A stretch of DNA of 64,000 nucleotides from Rhodothermales bacterium (GCA_041391505.1 JAWKNW010000021.1:1-64000), one strand, 5' to 3'; positions 19,796 to 29,608 are shown, counted from the stretch's first letter. Numbers and translations: made by a program. The notes: a model not told the origin generated them from the letters alone.

Positions 19796-21292
19796 ATGAG
19801 CGAGGCGGTAAACGACTCACCCCGTACTTCTTTTCAGGCGCTGACCGATATCGCGCTCGTCATCAACTCCATCCAGGAGCCCGGCGCGCTGCTCGAAAAA
19901 GTGCTCGAGATCGCCATGGACACCCTCCAGGCGGAGCGGGGATTTCTGCTGCTCGAGGACGAGACCGACCCCAGGGGATTCACCGTCAGCGTGCGCCAGA
20001 ATGTGAGCGACCGCCAGATCGACGACCTGATGAACGTGTCGACGAACGTCGTGCATCAGGTGCTGCAGACGGGCGAGCCCGTCGTCGTGGCGGAGGCGCT
20101 GGAGGACGAACGGTATGCCGGCGCGGAGAGCATCGTGCTCCAGCAGATCCAGTCCATCGCCTGCGTGCCGCTGCGGATCAAGAGCCGGCAGATCGGGGCG
20201 GTATACCTGGACAGCGTCAAGAAACGCGGCCGTTTCACGCCCAACAGCCTGCCGTTTCTAACCGCCTTTGCCAACCAGTCCGCCATCGCCATCGAACACG
20301 CGCAGTTCTACCAGACGCTGCGCAACGAGAACCGGCAGCTCCGGCGGGAGATCGCCCAGATCAACGGGTTCGACGGCATCATCGGGCAGAGCCCGCGGAT
20401 GCAGGACGTGTTTCGGACGATCTCGCGCGTGCTCGACACCGACGCGAGCGTGCTGATCGAGGGCGAGAGCGGCACCGGCAAGGAACTCGTGGCGCGCGCG
20501 ATCCACTACAACGGCGCCCGCAAAAACAAGCCGTTCGTCGCGCTGTTCTGTGGCTCGCTGCCGGACAGCCTCCTCGAGAGCGAGCTGTTCGGCCATAAAA
20601 AAGGCGCTTTTACGGGCGCGACGACGGACAAAATCGGTCTCTTCGAGGCCGCAAACGGCGGCACGGTGCTGCTGGACGAGGTGGGCGACCTGTCGCCGCG
20701 CATGCAGACGTCGCTGCTGCGCGTCCTGCAGGAAGGGGAAATCAAGCGCGTGGGCGAGAACGAGGTGCGCAAGGTCGACGTGCGCGTCGTGTCGGCGACG
20801 AACAAGCCGCTCCGCGAGCTGATCCAGGCGAAGGAGTTCCGCGAGGACCTCTATTACCGGCTCAACACCATCTCGATCACCACGCCGGCCCTGCGGCATC
20901 GGCGCAGCGACATCCCGCTGCTGGCCAACTACTTTCTGGATCGGTTCGCCATCGACAAGCGCGCCTTCATCAAAGGGTTTTCGCCCGAGGCCCTGCACGC
21001 CCTCCAGCACCATCCCTGGCCGGGCAACGTCCGCGAGCTGGAGAACACCGTCCGCCGCGCCGTCGTGATGGCCACGGAAAGCCTGATCAGCGTGGCCGAT
21101 CTGCAGCTCCCCGAGGCCGAGGCGATGGACCCGTTCGAGCCCGGCATTACGCTCAAGGAAGGCGAGCGCCGGCTCGTGACGCGCACCCTGAAGGAATACG
21201 ACGGCAACATCTCCGAAACCGCCCGGGTGCTCGAGGTATCCCGAAGCTGGCTCCATTACAAGCTGAAGGAGTGGGACGAGCCGAAGAAGTAG
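19796..21292 (+). CDS. Sigma54-dependent transcriptional activator with GAF sensor domain
   Basis: 498 residues from ATG 19796. N-terminal GAF domain (about 15-170, AERGFLLLEDETD ... PFLTAFANQSAIAIEHA). The AAA+ activator domain has Walker A GESGTGKE (223-230), the sigma54-contacting loop GAFTGA (270-275), Walker B VLLDEVGDL and an arginine-finger region REDLYYRLN. The C-terminal Fis-type helix-turn-helix is NISETARVLEVSRSWLHYKL. It should activate RpoN promoters in response to a small ligand bound by GAF; the signal and targets are unknown. The giant T9SS gene 310 bases downstream is a possible target, but I could not find a convincing -24/-12 element there. Confidence 0.93.
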   Translation: MSEAVNDSPRTSFQALTDIALVINSIQEPGALLEKVLEIAMDTLQAERGFLLLEDETDPRGFTVSVRQNVSDRQIDDLMNVSTNVVHQVLQTGEPVVVAEALEDERYAGAESIVLQQIQSIACVPLRIKSRQIGAVYLDSVKKRGRFTPNSLPFLTAFANQSAIAIEHAQFYQTLRNENRQLRREIAQINGFDGIIGQSPRMQDVFRTISRVLDTDASVLIEGESGTGKELVARAIHYNGARKNKPFVALFCGSLPDSLLESELFGHKKGAFTGATTDKIGLFEAANGGTVLLDEVGDLSPRMQTSLLRVLQEGEIKRVGENEVRKVDVRVVSATNKPLRELIQAKEFREDLYYRLNTISITTPALRHRRSDIPLLANYFLDRFAIDKRAFIKGFSPEALHALQHHPWPGNVRELENTVRRAVVMATESLISVADLQLPEAEAMDPFEPGITLKEGERRLVTRTLKEYDGNISETARVLEVSRSWLHYKLKEWDEPKK

Positions 21293-21602
21293 CTTGGCCC
21301 CTCCTGCAGGGCCCGTTCGCCGCGCACCGTCCGCTCCCACATCGCCCAGCTATCGCCGGCCCGATTCACCCGCCCGCGCGTCCCTGATCCGTCGATCCCA
21401 CCCGCCGGCACGCCAACGAATAGCTCTTCGACCAACGGCCCCGCCGCAGCCATCTCGGGCGTGGAACCTCCCCAGAACCCCGTGTAAAGGCGGTTTTGAT
21501 GGCGACTTCTCCGGGAATTAACCCACCCTGTCTTAATGACCGCTCATCCGGGTCGATGACGTAAAGGTCATTCTTGCACTTCCTCAAACCAACCTTTTGC
21601 AC
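21293..21602 (+). other. Intergenic leader before the giant repeat protein
   Basis: 310 bases with no gene. The last about 100 bases are less GC-rich and probably carry the promoter. A GG...GC pair near 21570 has 8-base rather than 10-base spacing, so it does not satisfy a sigma54 promoter. Confidence 0.4.
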
Positions 21603-24600
21603 ATGATGAAACCGACCCAGATACGATGGTTTCGTCAGGTAACTTCTTGGCTCTTCTTGTTCGTCGTCATTATGGCGGGGAACGTGCAGGCTCAGAGCAA
21701 CCTGATGTTATCCAGGCAACCGGATTTCTCTACGGAGGACCGGGAATTTGCCCCTGGCGACACGATTTACATGAAAGTCGATGCGTCAGAAGTAGACTAC
21801 TCCAGCGTGGAGTACAGCGCCTACAGGCTCATCTCCCGTGAGGGCGAGGCGTTCTACGAGGGCGGGTTCGACAACAACTTCGACGGCTCGTATTCCGGCA
21901 AGGTGGCCGTGGACGACCTCGAACTGGTCGACTATTTTTGGAACTGGGAAGCCGAGATTCGGGACAAGACCGGCAGCACGTTCAACGTGCGTCTCTTCCT
22001 TCGCATCGGCGATCCGGGCGAGCAAGTCGCCGGCGTCGAGATGCGCGGCCTCGTCCAGGAAAAGGGAGACGGGACGTTCGTGATGCTCGGTCAGACGGTT
22101 CTGGTCGACGACGAAACGCATTTCGAAGTCTTCTACTTCGGCGACCCGCGCAACCCGAATCCGCAACCCCCTCCTCCCGAAGGACAGGGTTCGTTCGATG
22201 ACGTGCAGGTCAATTACGGCGTCGAAACCCGTGTCGTGCTTACCGAACAGGGTACCCTGCTGGCCAAGAGCGTTCGCGTGCTTGGCCCGTTTGACGTTCC
22301 CCGCTTCGTCAATGTGAGCGGTCGCATCGCGGAAGTCGATGAGGCCAGCCAGACGTTCGTGGTGCGGGGCCTGACGATCGCGGTTACCGAGTTCACCGGC
22401 ATCGGCGGCGACGCCTCCGGCAACGGCGGTGGCTTCAACGTCGGCCAGCTCGTGCGCGTCTTCGGCGACTTCCTGGACGACGGCACGGTGCAGGCGCACT
22501 TCGTCGAGTTTCGGCGCGCGGTGCAGCCCGAGCTCGAAGTACGCGGCCGGGTGACGGCGCTCGACGGCGACCTGATCACCATACAGGGCTTCCAGTTCAA
22601 GATCACCGACGCAACGGTGATCGAGCGGCTGGCGGACAACGGCTTTCCGGGCGGCGGATCCTGCGATCCCGCGAAGGGCGATTGCCCTCCGATCTGCGAT
22701 CCGAACGTGCAGGACTGCGGCACGGTGTGCGACCCGGTAACGGGTGAATGCCCGCCGGTGTGCGACCCCGCGATGGGCGACTGCCCGCCGGTGTGCGACC
22801 CCGCGATGGGCGACTGCCCGCCGATGTGCGACCCCGCGATGGGCGACTGCCCGCCGGTGTGCGACCCCGCAATGGGCGACTGCCCGCCGGTGTGCGACCC
22901 CGCGATGGGCGACTGCCCGCCGATGTGCGACCCCGCGATGGGCGACTGCCCGCCGGTGTGTGACCCCGCGATGGGCGACTGCCCGCCGGTGTGCGACCCT
23001 GTGACGGGCGAATGCAAGCCGGCCGGCAAGCGCGCCGCGGCGGCGGTTGAAGACCTCCAGAAGGGCCTCATCGTTCGCATCGTCGGCGTCGTCGGCGCAG
23101 CGGGCACGAGCGGCCTCACGGCGGAGCACATCCTGATCGAATCCGGCGACGACCGGTTTGTCCGGCTCAGCGGCGAAGTCGAAAACGTGTCCGATAGCGG
23201 GTTCACGATCCGCGGCTGGTCGATCACGATCGACGAATACACGCCGCTGTTCAACGAGAAATACGAGCAGATCGCCATCGAGGACCTGGCCGACGGCCAG
23301 CTCGTGATGGTGTTTGGCGAGTTTATCGAAGACGGGCAGATTCGCGCCCATCAGGTGGAATTCCGGCTGGTCGCGCGCGATCAGTTCTCGCTGTTCGGCC
23401 CGGTCACCGCGATGACCGACGCCGGCGTCACGGTGTGGGACGTGCCGTTCGTGTTGACGGAAAACTCGCGTTTCGAGCTCGGTTTCAACCAGCCGCTCAC
23501 GCGTGAGGATGTGAAGGTCGGCATGATCGTCGAAGTGGTCAGCGTTCCCAACGCCGCCGGCGGATGGGACGTGGACGTCGTGCGCGTGCCCGAGAACAAG
23601 GACGAGGGGATGCGCATCAGCGGCTTGATCGAAAACCTGACCGACGCCGGCTTCTCGGTGCTCGGGCAGCTCATTTCGCTGGAGCCCTTCGCGCAGATCG
23701 TCGACCGCCAGTGGGAGCCGTTGACGTTCGAGGACCTGGCCGAGAGCCGGGCCGTCGACGTATACGGCGTCTTCCAGGGCGACGGCATCAGGGCGAATAC
23801 CGTGGTGCTCAACGGGAAGGAGCGTGAAGAGATCGAGTTCTGGGGCCTCATCGGCGCCGTGGAGGGCGATGTCGTGACGGTGGGCGGCGTGCCGTTCGTC
23901 TTCTCGCAGTTCTCCAAGGTGTTCGGCGAGGAGGGCGAGCTGAACCTCGTCGACCTCCAGGACGGCCTCTATGTCTCGATCGTGGGCCTGGCCCAGGAGG
24001 ACGGCTCCTTCGTCGTCGATCGCATCTTCGTTCCGCGCCAGGAGGACCGTAGCGTCCGGGTGAGCGGCGACGTCGAGGCCATCGATGAGTTCGGCCTCAC
24101 CCTCTGGGGAGGCAACGAGGTGGTGTTCAACACGTACACCCACTTCCACGATCAGTATTACCAGCCGATCGATCCGACCACCGTGCTGCAGGGCGCGCGC
24201 GTGAATGTCTACGGCGTCTATCAGGACGACGGCCGCATTCTCGCGAACTCGGTGGAGCTGCGCGGTGAGGCCACCTCGCACATCAAATTGCTGGGATCGG
24301 TCTCGGCCTATGATGGCGTCACCCTCGAGGTGGGCGGCTTCTCGTTCCTGCTGACGGAACAGACGCAGTATTTCGGCAACGAAAACACGTTCGAGCCCGG
24401 CAGCGGCGATGTCGCCTCCAAGAGCGCCGCGGCCCGCCGTGCGCAGATGTCGTTCGGGCCGTTCGCCGGCAAGCGCGTCAACGCGTTCGACCTGGCGGAA
24501 GGCATGGCGGTCGAAGTCTTCGGCGTGCCGGATGAAAACGGCGCCCTCGTCGCCGTCAGCGTCAGCCTGCGCGACGAGCGCGGCCAGGTCAGCATGCGGG

Positions 24601-27600
24601 GCGAGATCGCCGAAATCAACGGCGACGTGATCCGCATCCGCGGCCGGCAGATCTTCACCACGATGAATACCGAAGTGTTGAACCAGGACTATCAGCCGAT
24701 GGCCCTGGCCGACCTCGTCCTCAACCAGGGCGTCGTGGTGTCCGGCACGCTCCGTCCCGACGGCGGCATCGATGCCTTCCGCATCGAACTCCGCTCGGGC
24801 GAACGCCCGGGTCTCGACCTCTGGGGTCGCGTATCCGGCGTTCAGGGCGATCTGGTGTTCGTGGAAAACGTGCCGTTCCTCACGTCGGACGTGACCTTCT
24901 TCACGGCGGAGGATGGCTCGCAGGTCGATCTGACCACGCTCCAGCCCGGTCAGTTCGTGTCGATTTCGGGTGAGCTCGACGACACGGGCGTGCTGACGGC
25001 GACCGTCGTCTTCCTGCAGATCGATCGCGTCCATGTCGACATGGTCGGTCCGGTCGAGATGGTGGCGGCGCCCGACTTCTACGTGTGGGGTCTCCGCGTG
25101 GCGATGGCCGAGTGGGCCACCGTGGTGGACGAGAACTACCAGCCGGTGGATGTGACCACGCTGCAGGATGGCGATTTCGTGCAGGTCTCGGGCGATATGT
25201 TCGAAGCCGAATCGGTGCAAGGCCATTTCGCGCAGCGCTTCGGTACGGATGCGCGCGAAATCGAACTGCGCGGCGCGATCTCGTCGCTCGACGGTGACCT
25301 GATCTATGTCAATGGTACGGCGTTCATCTACACCCAGAACACGTTCATCAACACCTTCGAGGGAGCGCCGGCCGAATTTGGCGATCTGGCGCTCGGTCTG
25401 AAGATCTCGATCGTTGGCAAGCCGAACGAGGCAGGAGACATCCTGGCCGCGCGGATCAACATCGAGAACCAGGAACAGGACGAGCAGGTCCGCATGCGCG
25501 GCACCATCTCGGACGTGTCGATCGACGGCTTCATGCTGTTGGGCCGGCAGGTGACTTATGGGGAATATGTCAATATCGTGGGCGAAGGCTACGAGCCGAT
25601 TACGCCCGACCAGCTGGTCGACGGCCAGATGGTGACGGTATTCGGCAGCCTCAACCGCGACGGTGTCGTTCTGGCCTATAACGTGGAGGCGTTCGCCGCC
25701 GACCTCGAGCAGCTCGAGTTCCGTGGCGTGGTGGATGCCGTGGAAGCCGGTTTCGTGACGATCCGTGGCTTTGTGATCGCCGTGGATGACCGCACGTTCA
25801 TCCAGGACGAACGCGGGTTCCAGCTGAGCCCCGAGAAGTTGACCCCCGGAGCGCTGGTTCGCGTGCTCGCGATGCCGGCAACCGAGGGCACCTTCCGCGC
25901 GCAGTGGATGCAGCTGGGCGCCGGCCAGGAAGACCGCGGGGCCAACCTGAGCGGCGTCATTACGGCGCTCGACCGCACGAAGCGGTCGCTGACGATCTAC
26001 GGTCGCAAGGTGATCGTGGAGGAATACGCCGACATCATCAATGAATCCTTTGAACGCATTCCGTTCCTCGACCTCAAGGTCGATCAGAACGTGCGCGTCT
26101 TCGGGTTCTACGAAGATGGCGGCCGCATCCGCGCCTGGCGCGTGGAGAGCGTCGGCGCCGAGAACCGCGAACTCGAACTCCGCGGCGCCATCACGGAAGT
26201 CGATGGCTCGACGATCGTCGTGCGCGGCATCTCGTTCGTCCTCGGCCCGGATACCTGGATCGATGGCGGCGACGGCAAGCCTTTCCCGGCTGCCGACCTC
26301 GAAGCCGGCCTGATCGTCGGCATCACCGGTACGCCGCTCGAAGACGGGACCTACCGTGTTCGCTGGATCTACGTGTCCAGCGGCAACGAGGACCGCAACG
26401 TCCGCATCGCCGGCTCGCTCGTCGAAGCCGACAAGAGCCAGCGGTTGCTCGTCATCCGCGACCACAAGATCTATCTGAACGATCAGGCCGATATCGTGGG
26501 TTCGCAGTATGAACCGATCTCGTTCGATGGGCTCAAGGTGGGCGCCAACCTCCAGGTTTGGGGATGGCTGCAGCCGGACGGCAAGATCGAAGGCTGGCGC
26601 GCGGAAGTGCGCGTGCCGGAGCAGGAGACGTTCCACCTGACGGGTGCACTCTCCGAGATCGGTCGGGATGCCTTCACCGTCGCCGGCGTGCGCATCTTCC
26701 TCACGGAAACGACGCACGTCGTGGCGCCTGATGTAGGCAATATCTCGGTCGAGAACCTCTTCGCCGGCCTCATTGTCGAGGTCGAAGGCGGCGTGGACGC
26801 CACCAATCGCCTCGTGGCGCGCAAGGTCCAGGTGTTCAACATGGACCCGCGCGTGGCGCTGGATATACGCGGCATCGTCAGCAACCTGGGTAGCGACCGC
26901 TTCGAGCTGGCCGGTATCGAGGTGCGTTTCGACGCGCAGACGTTCGTGCTGGACGGCAACAGCCGGCCGCTCGATCCGTCGACCATCCAGAACAACAACA
27001 ACGTGGATGTGGTCGCGCTCGAAGGCGACGGCGATGCGTTGCTGGCTCGTTTCGTCCAGGTCTTCGACCTGATTCGCGACGAAAAGACGCTGGTCGATCG
27101 CATCGCTACGCTCGGCAACGATTCGTTCACGATGCGCGGCTACACCTTCCGGGTGGATGACGAAACCATCATGGAGGATCCGCTGGGCAACGCGATGACG
27201 TTCGAAGACCTCTTCGAGCGGATGCGCGTCGAAGTGCACGCGATCGAGGAGAGTGAAGGCGTCTATCTGGCGCGCACCATCACGGCGCGTCCGCGCGATC
27301 AGAAGTTGACGGGTACGCTGACCGATATCGGCTCGTCGACGATCGATATCGCCGGTCTCGAAGTGACGGTCGACGTCACGACCGAGATCCTCGACGCCGA
27401 CGGCGAGGACATCTCGCTCGGCGATCTGGTGGCGGGTCAGACGATCAACCTGACCTTCGTTCCGGGCGCCGGCGGCGTGCCGGTGGCCACGAAGATCGAG
27501 TTGCTGCCGCGCATCGAAGACGAAGTGGTGCTCACCGGCACCGTGGAAGCCGCATTCGGCCAGCTGTTCGTGGTGCTGGGTCGCCGCTTCCAGGTGATCC

Positions 27601-28553
27601 CGAACACGGTGTTCTACGATGTCGACAAGAACCCGATCACGATGGACAACTTCTCCGTGGGTGATGCCGTCCGCGTCCGCGGTCTGCTCCTGGCCGGCGA
27701 CGACCTCGTCGCGCTCCAGGTTCAGCAGCTGGGCGAGGATGCGACCGACATCCGCGTCGAAGGTCCGATCGTCTCCGTGAGCGCCAGCGTGCTCGAAGTG
27801 ATGAACGTCTTCTTCTTTATCAACGAAGAGTCCCTCTTCTACGGGCTCGACGGCGAGGAGACGACGGTCGATGCCTTTGTCGAAGGACAGACGGTGTCGG
27901 TCATCGCCGAAGGCCAGCCGAACGGTTCCATCCTGTTGAAGCGCGTTTCTATCCAGAACGTGTCGCTCAGCCAGGGTGAAATCGGCGACATCGAGGGCGA
28001 TCAGTTCACGATGTTCGGCACCACGTACCGGGTTGACGAGAACACGATCGTGCTGGGCGACGAAAACGCGCAGCTCGACCTCGAGAACCTGGGCGATGGG
28101 CAGTATGTGGAGGTTCGCGGCGTCGCGGGCTCGGACGGCAGTGTGGTTGGCAAGGTAGCCGGCTCGGCCGTCCTCGTGTCGAAGGTGAAGATCATCGACG
28201 CGGAAGGCTCGGGCGAATACGAGCTCGACAACTCCGACTCGTCGCCGACGGCGAACGAAGAGGAGACCCTGCCGGAGACGTTCGAACTGCATCAGAACTA
28301 TCCGAACCCGTTCAACCCGGTGACGACCATCCGTTTTGCGCTGCCGCAGAACGCGCGGGTCGTGCTGAAGGTCTACGACGTGGTCGGACGTGAAGTGCAG
28401 ACGCTCGTCGCGGCGGAGATGCCCGCCGGCACGTACGACGTGCAGTGGAACGGCCGTAACGCGGCCGGCATCCCGGTGGCCTCGGGCGTGTACCTCTATC
28501 GCCTCGATCTCGGCGATCGGGTGATGACGCGCCGGATGGTGCTCGTGAAGTAA
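21603..28553 (+). CDS. Giant T9SS-secreted protein with about 25 DUF5666-like repeats
   Basis: 2316 residues from ATG 21603 (TTG 21597 also possible). Signal peptide ending VQAQ, then a unique N-terminal beta domain (about 33-140). From about 145 to 2200 come some 25 consecutive units of 68-76 residues. Each reads roughly [VI]xLxGxIxxVxxxxFxVxGxxFxVxxxT, then a variable loop, then DLxxGxxVxVxGxxxxDGxxxAxxV, as in DUF5666. Units 3 and 9 have long inserts in that loop: unit 3 carries the 121-residue Cys-rich tandem repeat and unit 9 an Ala/Arg-rich segment. The C-terminus is a T9SS sorting domain (ELHQNYPNPFNPVTTIRFAL, ending VLVK). The product should be exported and attached to the surface or released. 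The binding target is unknown; adhesion or matrix roles are guesses. Two hairpins follow the stop. Confidence 0.88.
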   Translation: MMKPTQIRWFRQVTSWLFLFVVIMAGNVQAQSNLMLSRQPDFSTEDREFAPGDTIYMKVDASEVDYSSVEYSAYRLISREGEAFYEGGFDNNFDGSYSGKVAVDDLELVDYFWNWEAEIRDKTGSTFNVRLFLRIGDPGEQVAGVEMRGLVQEKGDGTFVMLGQTVLVDDETHFEVFYFGDPRNPNPQPPPPEGQGSFDDVQVNYGVETRVVLTEQGTLLAKSVRVLGPFDVPRFVNVSGRIAEVDEASQTFVVRGLTIAVTEFTGIGGDASGNGGGFNVGQLVRVFGDFLDDGTVQAHFVEFRRAVQPELEVRGRVTALDGDLITIQGFQFKITDATVIERLADNGFPGGGSCDPAKGDCPPICDPNVQDCGTVCDPVTGECPPVCDPAMGDCPPVCDPAMGDCPPMCDPAMGDCPPVCDPAMGDCPPVCDPAMGDCPPMCDPAMGDCPPVCDPAMGDCPPVCDPVTGECKPAGKRAAAAVEDLQKGLIVRIVGVVGAAGTSGLTAEHILIESGDDRFVRLSGEVENVSDSGFTIRGWSITIDEYTPLFNEKYEQIAIEDLADGQLVMVFGEFIEDGQIRAHQVEFRLVARDQFSLFGPVTAMTDAGVTVWDVPFVLTENSRFELGFNQPLTREDVKVGMIVEVVSVPNAAGGWDVDVVRVPENKDEGMRISGLIENLTDAGFSVLGQLISLEPFAQIVDRQWEPLTFEDLAESRAVDVYGVFQGDGIRANTVVLNGKEREEIEFWGLIGAVEGDVVTVGGVPFVFSQFSKVFGEEGELNLVDLQDGLYVSIVGLAQEDGSFVVDRIFVPRQEDRSVRVSGDVEAIDEFGLTLWGGNEVVFNTYTHFHDQYYQPIDPTTVLQGARVNVYGVYQDDGRILANSVELRGEATSHIKLLGSVSAYDGVTLEVGGFSFLLTEQTQYFGNENTFEPGSGDVASKSAAARRAQMSFGPFAGKRVNAFDLAEGMAVEVFGVPDENGALVAVSVSLRDERGQVSMRGEIAEINGDVIRIRGRQIFTTMNTEVLNQDYQPMALADLVLNQGVVVSGTLRPDGGIDAFRIELRSGERPGLDLWGRVSGVQGDLVFVENVPFLTSDVTFFTAEDGSQVDLTTLQPGQFVSISGELDDTGVLTATVVFLQIDRVHVDMVGPVEMVAAPDFYVWGLRVAMAEWATVVDENYQPVDVTTLQDGDFVQVSGDMFEAESVQGHFAQRFGTDAREIELRGAISSLDGDLIYVNGTAFIYTQNTFINTFEGAPAEFGDLALGLKISIVGKPNEAGDILAARINIENQEQDEQVRMRGTISDVSIDGFMLLGRQVTYGEYVNIVGEGYEPITPDQLVDGQMVTVFGSLNRDGVVLAYNVEAFAADLEQLEFRGVVDAVEAGFVTIRGFVIAVDDRTFIQDERGFQLSPEKLTPGALVRVLAMPATEGTFRAQWMQLGAGQEDRGANLSGVITALDRTKRSLTIYGRKVIVEEYADIINESFERIPFLDLKVDQNVRVFGFYEDGGRIRAWRVESVGAENRELELRGAITEVDGSTIVVRGISFVLGPDTWIDGGDGKPFPAADLEAGLIVGITGTPLEDGTYRVRWIYVSSGNEDRNVRIAGSLVEADKSQRLLVIRDHKIYLNDQADIVGSQYEPISFDGLKVGANLQVWGWLQPDGKIEGWRAEVRVPEQETFHLTGALSEIGRDAFTVAGVRIFLTETTHVVAPDVGNISVENLFAGLIVEVEGGVDATNRLVARKVQVFNMDPRVALDIRGIVSNLGSDRFELAGIEVRFDAQTFVLDGNSRPLDPSTIQNNNNVDVVALEGDGDALLARFVQVFDLIRDEKTLVDRIATLGNDSFTMRGYTFRVDDETIMEDPLGNAMTFEDLFERMRVEVHAIEESEGVYLARTITARPRDQKLTGTLTDIGSSTIDIAGLEVTVDVTTEILDADGEDISLGDLVAGQTINLTFVPGAGGVPVATKIELLPRIEDEVVLTGTVEAAFGQLFVVLGRRFQVIPNTVFYDVDKNPITMDNFSVGDAVRVRGLLLAGDDLVALQVQQLGEDATDIRVEGPIVSVSASVLEVMNVFFFINEESLFYGLDGEETTVDAFVEGQTVSVIAEGQPNGSILLKRVSIQNVSLSQGEIGDIEGDQFTMFGTTYRVDENTIVLGDENAQLDLENLGDGQYVEVRGVAGSDGSVVGKVAGSAVLVSKVKIIDAEGSGEYELDNSDSSPTANEEETLPETFELHQNYPNPFNPVTTIRFALPQNARVVLKVYDVVGREVQTLVAAEMPAGTYDVQWNGRNAAGIPVASGVYLYRLDLGDRVMTRRMVLVK
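22662..23024 (+). repeat. 33-bp tandem repeat encoding Cys-rich CDPAMGDCPPV units
   Basis: Eleven 11-residue units: units 4-10 are almost identical (CDPAMGDCPP followed by V or M), flanked by variants such as CDPVTGECPPV and CDPNVQDCGTV. The V/M pattern (V-M-V, V-M-V, V) shows a 99-bp higher-order duplication. The 22 cysteines alternate at spacings of 7 and 4, each pair framing a DxxxGDC-like turn. Confidence 0.92.
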
Positions 28554-28560
28554 CCTGTTG

Positions 28561-28615
28561 CCCTTGAAGGTCCCGCGGGGCCTTCAAGGGGCTTCAAGGC
28601 CTCTCGGCCTTGAAG
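28561..28615 (+). terminator. Two tandem hairpins after the giant gene
   Basis: Hairpin 1 pairs CCCTTGAAGG with CCTTCAAGGG around TCCCGCGGGG (28561-28590). Hairpin 2 pairs CTTCAAGGCC with GGCCTTGAAG around TCTC (28592-28615). Both are perfect. There is no T-run, so they may protect the 3' end or pause polymerase rather than act as a classic intrinsic terminator. Confidence 0.55.
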
Positions 28616-28720
28616 ACGATATCGCAGGCCGGCTGCTCTTCGGGGCGGCCGGCCTGTTTCGTTCCACGTCCCGCCGATGTCGTATCTTGGTGCCCCCGCT
28701 TATCCTATCCAGCACGCGCC

Positions 28721-29329
28721 ATGATCCGATCGTTCGTCACTTCGTTCGCGTACCTCTGTTGCCTGGTGCTCGCCGGCTGCGGCGGTACGCGCCAGATCCA
28801 GACATCCCCTCCCCAGCCGGCGCATCTGACCGGGCGGAGCGGCGAGGCCGCGGGGCAGATGGCGCTGCTCACGATCGATGTGCGGGTTGGTGATACCGCC
28901 CTGCCGGCCGATGCCCGGGCGCTGCGGTTTCGGGTCGAGGAGGTCCGTTTTAAACCGCGCGGAGGGGATTGGACGAGTTATCCGGCCGATCTGAACAGCT
29001 TCGACATCACCGCGTCGCGCCGGCCGGGCAGCAAGACGATCTTCTCGACGCGGGTGCCTCCGCAGCCGTACGATTCGCTGGGGCTGGTGCTGAGCGACGT
29101 GTTCGTGCTGTACGATGCCAACGCCGGGGGGCCGCTGACGATGCCGCGCGACCGGCCCATCGAACTGGGGGTGCCGCTGACGCCCGGCACGGAGTCGCCG
29201 ATGCTGGTGGAACTGACGTTGGAACCCGGGGCTTCCCTGACGCGCGATGCCCGTTGCCGGTGGTTTTTTCTGCCGTTCTGGACCGTCCGCGTGGAGCGCC
29301 CCGGCGGGGCGGGTTCAGGCGGCGGCTGA
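28721..29329 (+). CDS. DUF4382-like lipoprotein
   Basis: 202 residues. Lipoprotein signal peptide with lipobox VLAGC (Cys20). The mature part begins ALLTIDVRVGDTALPADARA and continues RFRVEEVRFKPRGGDWTSY, the arrangement seen in DUF4382 proteins (a prealbumin-like fold predicted to sit at the surface). The function of that family is not known. The final 15 bases overlap, tail to tail, the end of the Nfu gene on the other strand. I chose ATG 28721 because it opens onto the signal peptide. Confidence 0.62.
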   Translation: MIRSFVTSFAYLCCLVLAGCGGTRQIQTSPPQPAHLTGRSGEAAGQMALLTIDVRVGDTALPADARALRFRVEEVRFKPRGGDWTSYPADLNSFDITASRRPGSKTIFSTRVPPQPYDSLGLVLSDVFVLYDANAGGPLTMPRDRPIELGVPLTPGTESPMLVELTLEPGASLTRDARCRWFFLPFWTVRVERPGGAGSGGG

Positions 29330-29608
29330 GGCGCTGATGGCCTCGACGCGGGAGATTTGCGGAATGGTGCGCTTGAGCGCCTGCTCGATGCCGGCGCGGA
29401 GCGTCATGGTGCTCATGGGGCAGGTCCCGCAGGCGCCGAGCAATTCCAGCTCGACGACGTGGTCTGCCGTGATGTTCAACAGACGCACAGAACCGCCGTC
29501 CGCCATCAAGTAGGGCCGGATCATGTCGAGCGCTTCCTCGATCTGCTGTCGGAGGGCGGCGTCCGCGGCGGGGTTGGCGTCGCGGTCCTCAATAGGGTCT
29601 GGCATCAT
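29315..29608 (-). CDS. NifU C-terminal domain (Nfu-type) Fe-S cluster carrier
   Basis: 97 residues from ATG 29608 (a second ATG follows immediately). The single Nfu domain has the cluster-binding pair CGTC in LLGACGTCPMSTMTLRAGIE and the upstream IRPYLMADGGSVRLL signature. It hands Fe-S clusters to apo-proteins in the cytoplasm; lipA at 42.4 kb encodes one plausible client, though this is only family knowledge. The frame extends to 29692, but the added residues are low-complexity and basic. The C-terminal SASAAA tail overlaps the neighbouring gene end. Confidence 0.9.
   Translation of the reverse strand: MMPDPIEDRDANPAADAALRQQIEEALDMIRPYLMADGGSVRLLNITADHVVELELLGACGTCPMSTMTLRAGIEQALKRTIPQISRVEAISASAAA

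Noticed and set aside
21540..21602. Sigma54 promoter before the giant gene, suggested by the activator gene upstream
   Set aside because: The only GG...GC pair near 21570 has the wrong spacing (8 rather than 10 bases).
22662..23024. CRISPR-like array of 33-bp repeats
   Set aside because: Repeats are contiguous without spacers and lie in frame inside a gene; this is a protein tandem repeat.
21786..28292. A very long open frame (over 2100 codons) on the minus strand opposite the giant repeat protein
   Set aside because: It mirrors the codon periodicity of the plus-strand gene in GC-rich DNA, has no signal peptide or family motif, and the plus-strand protein has clear domains and a T9SS tail.
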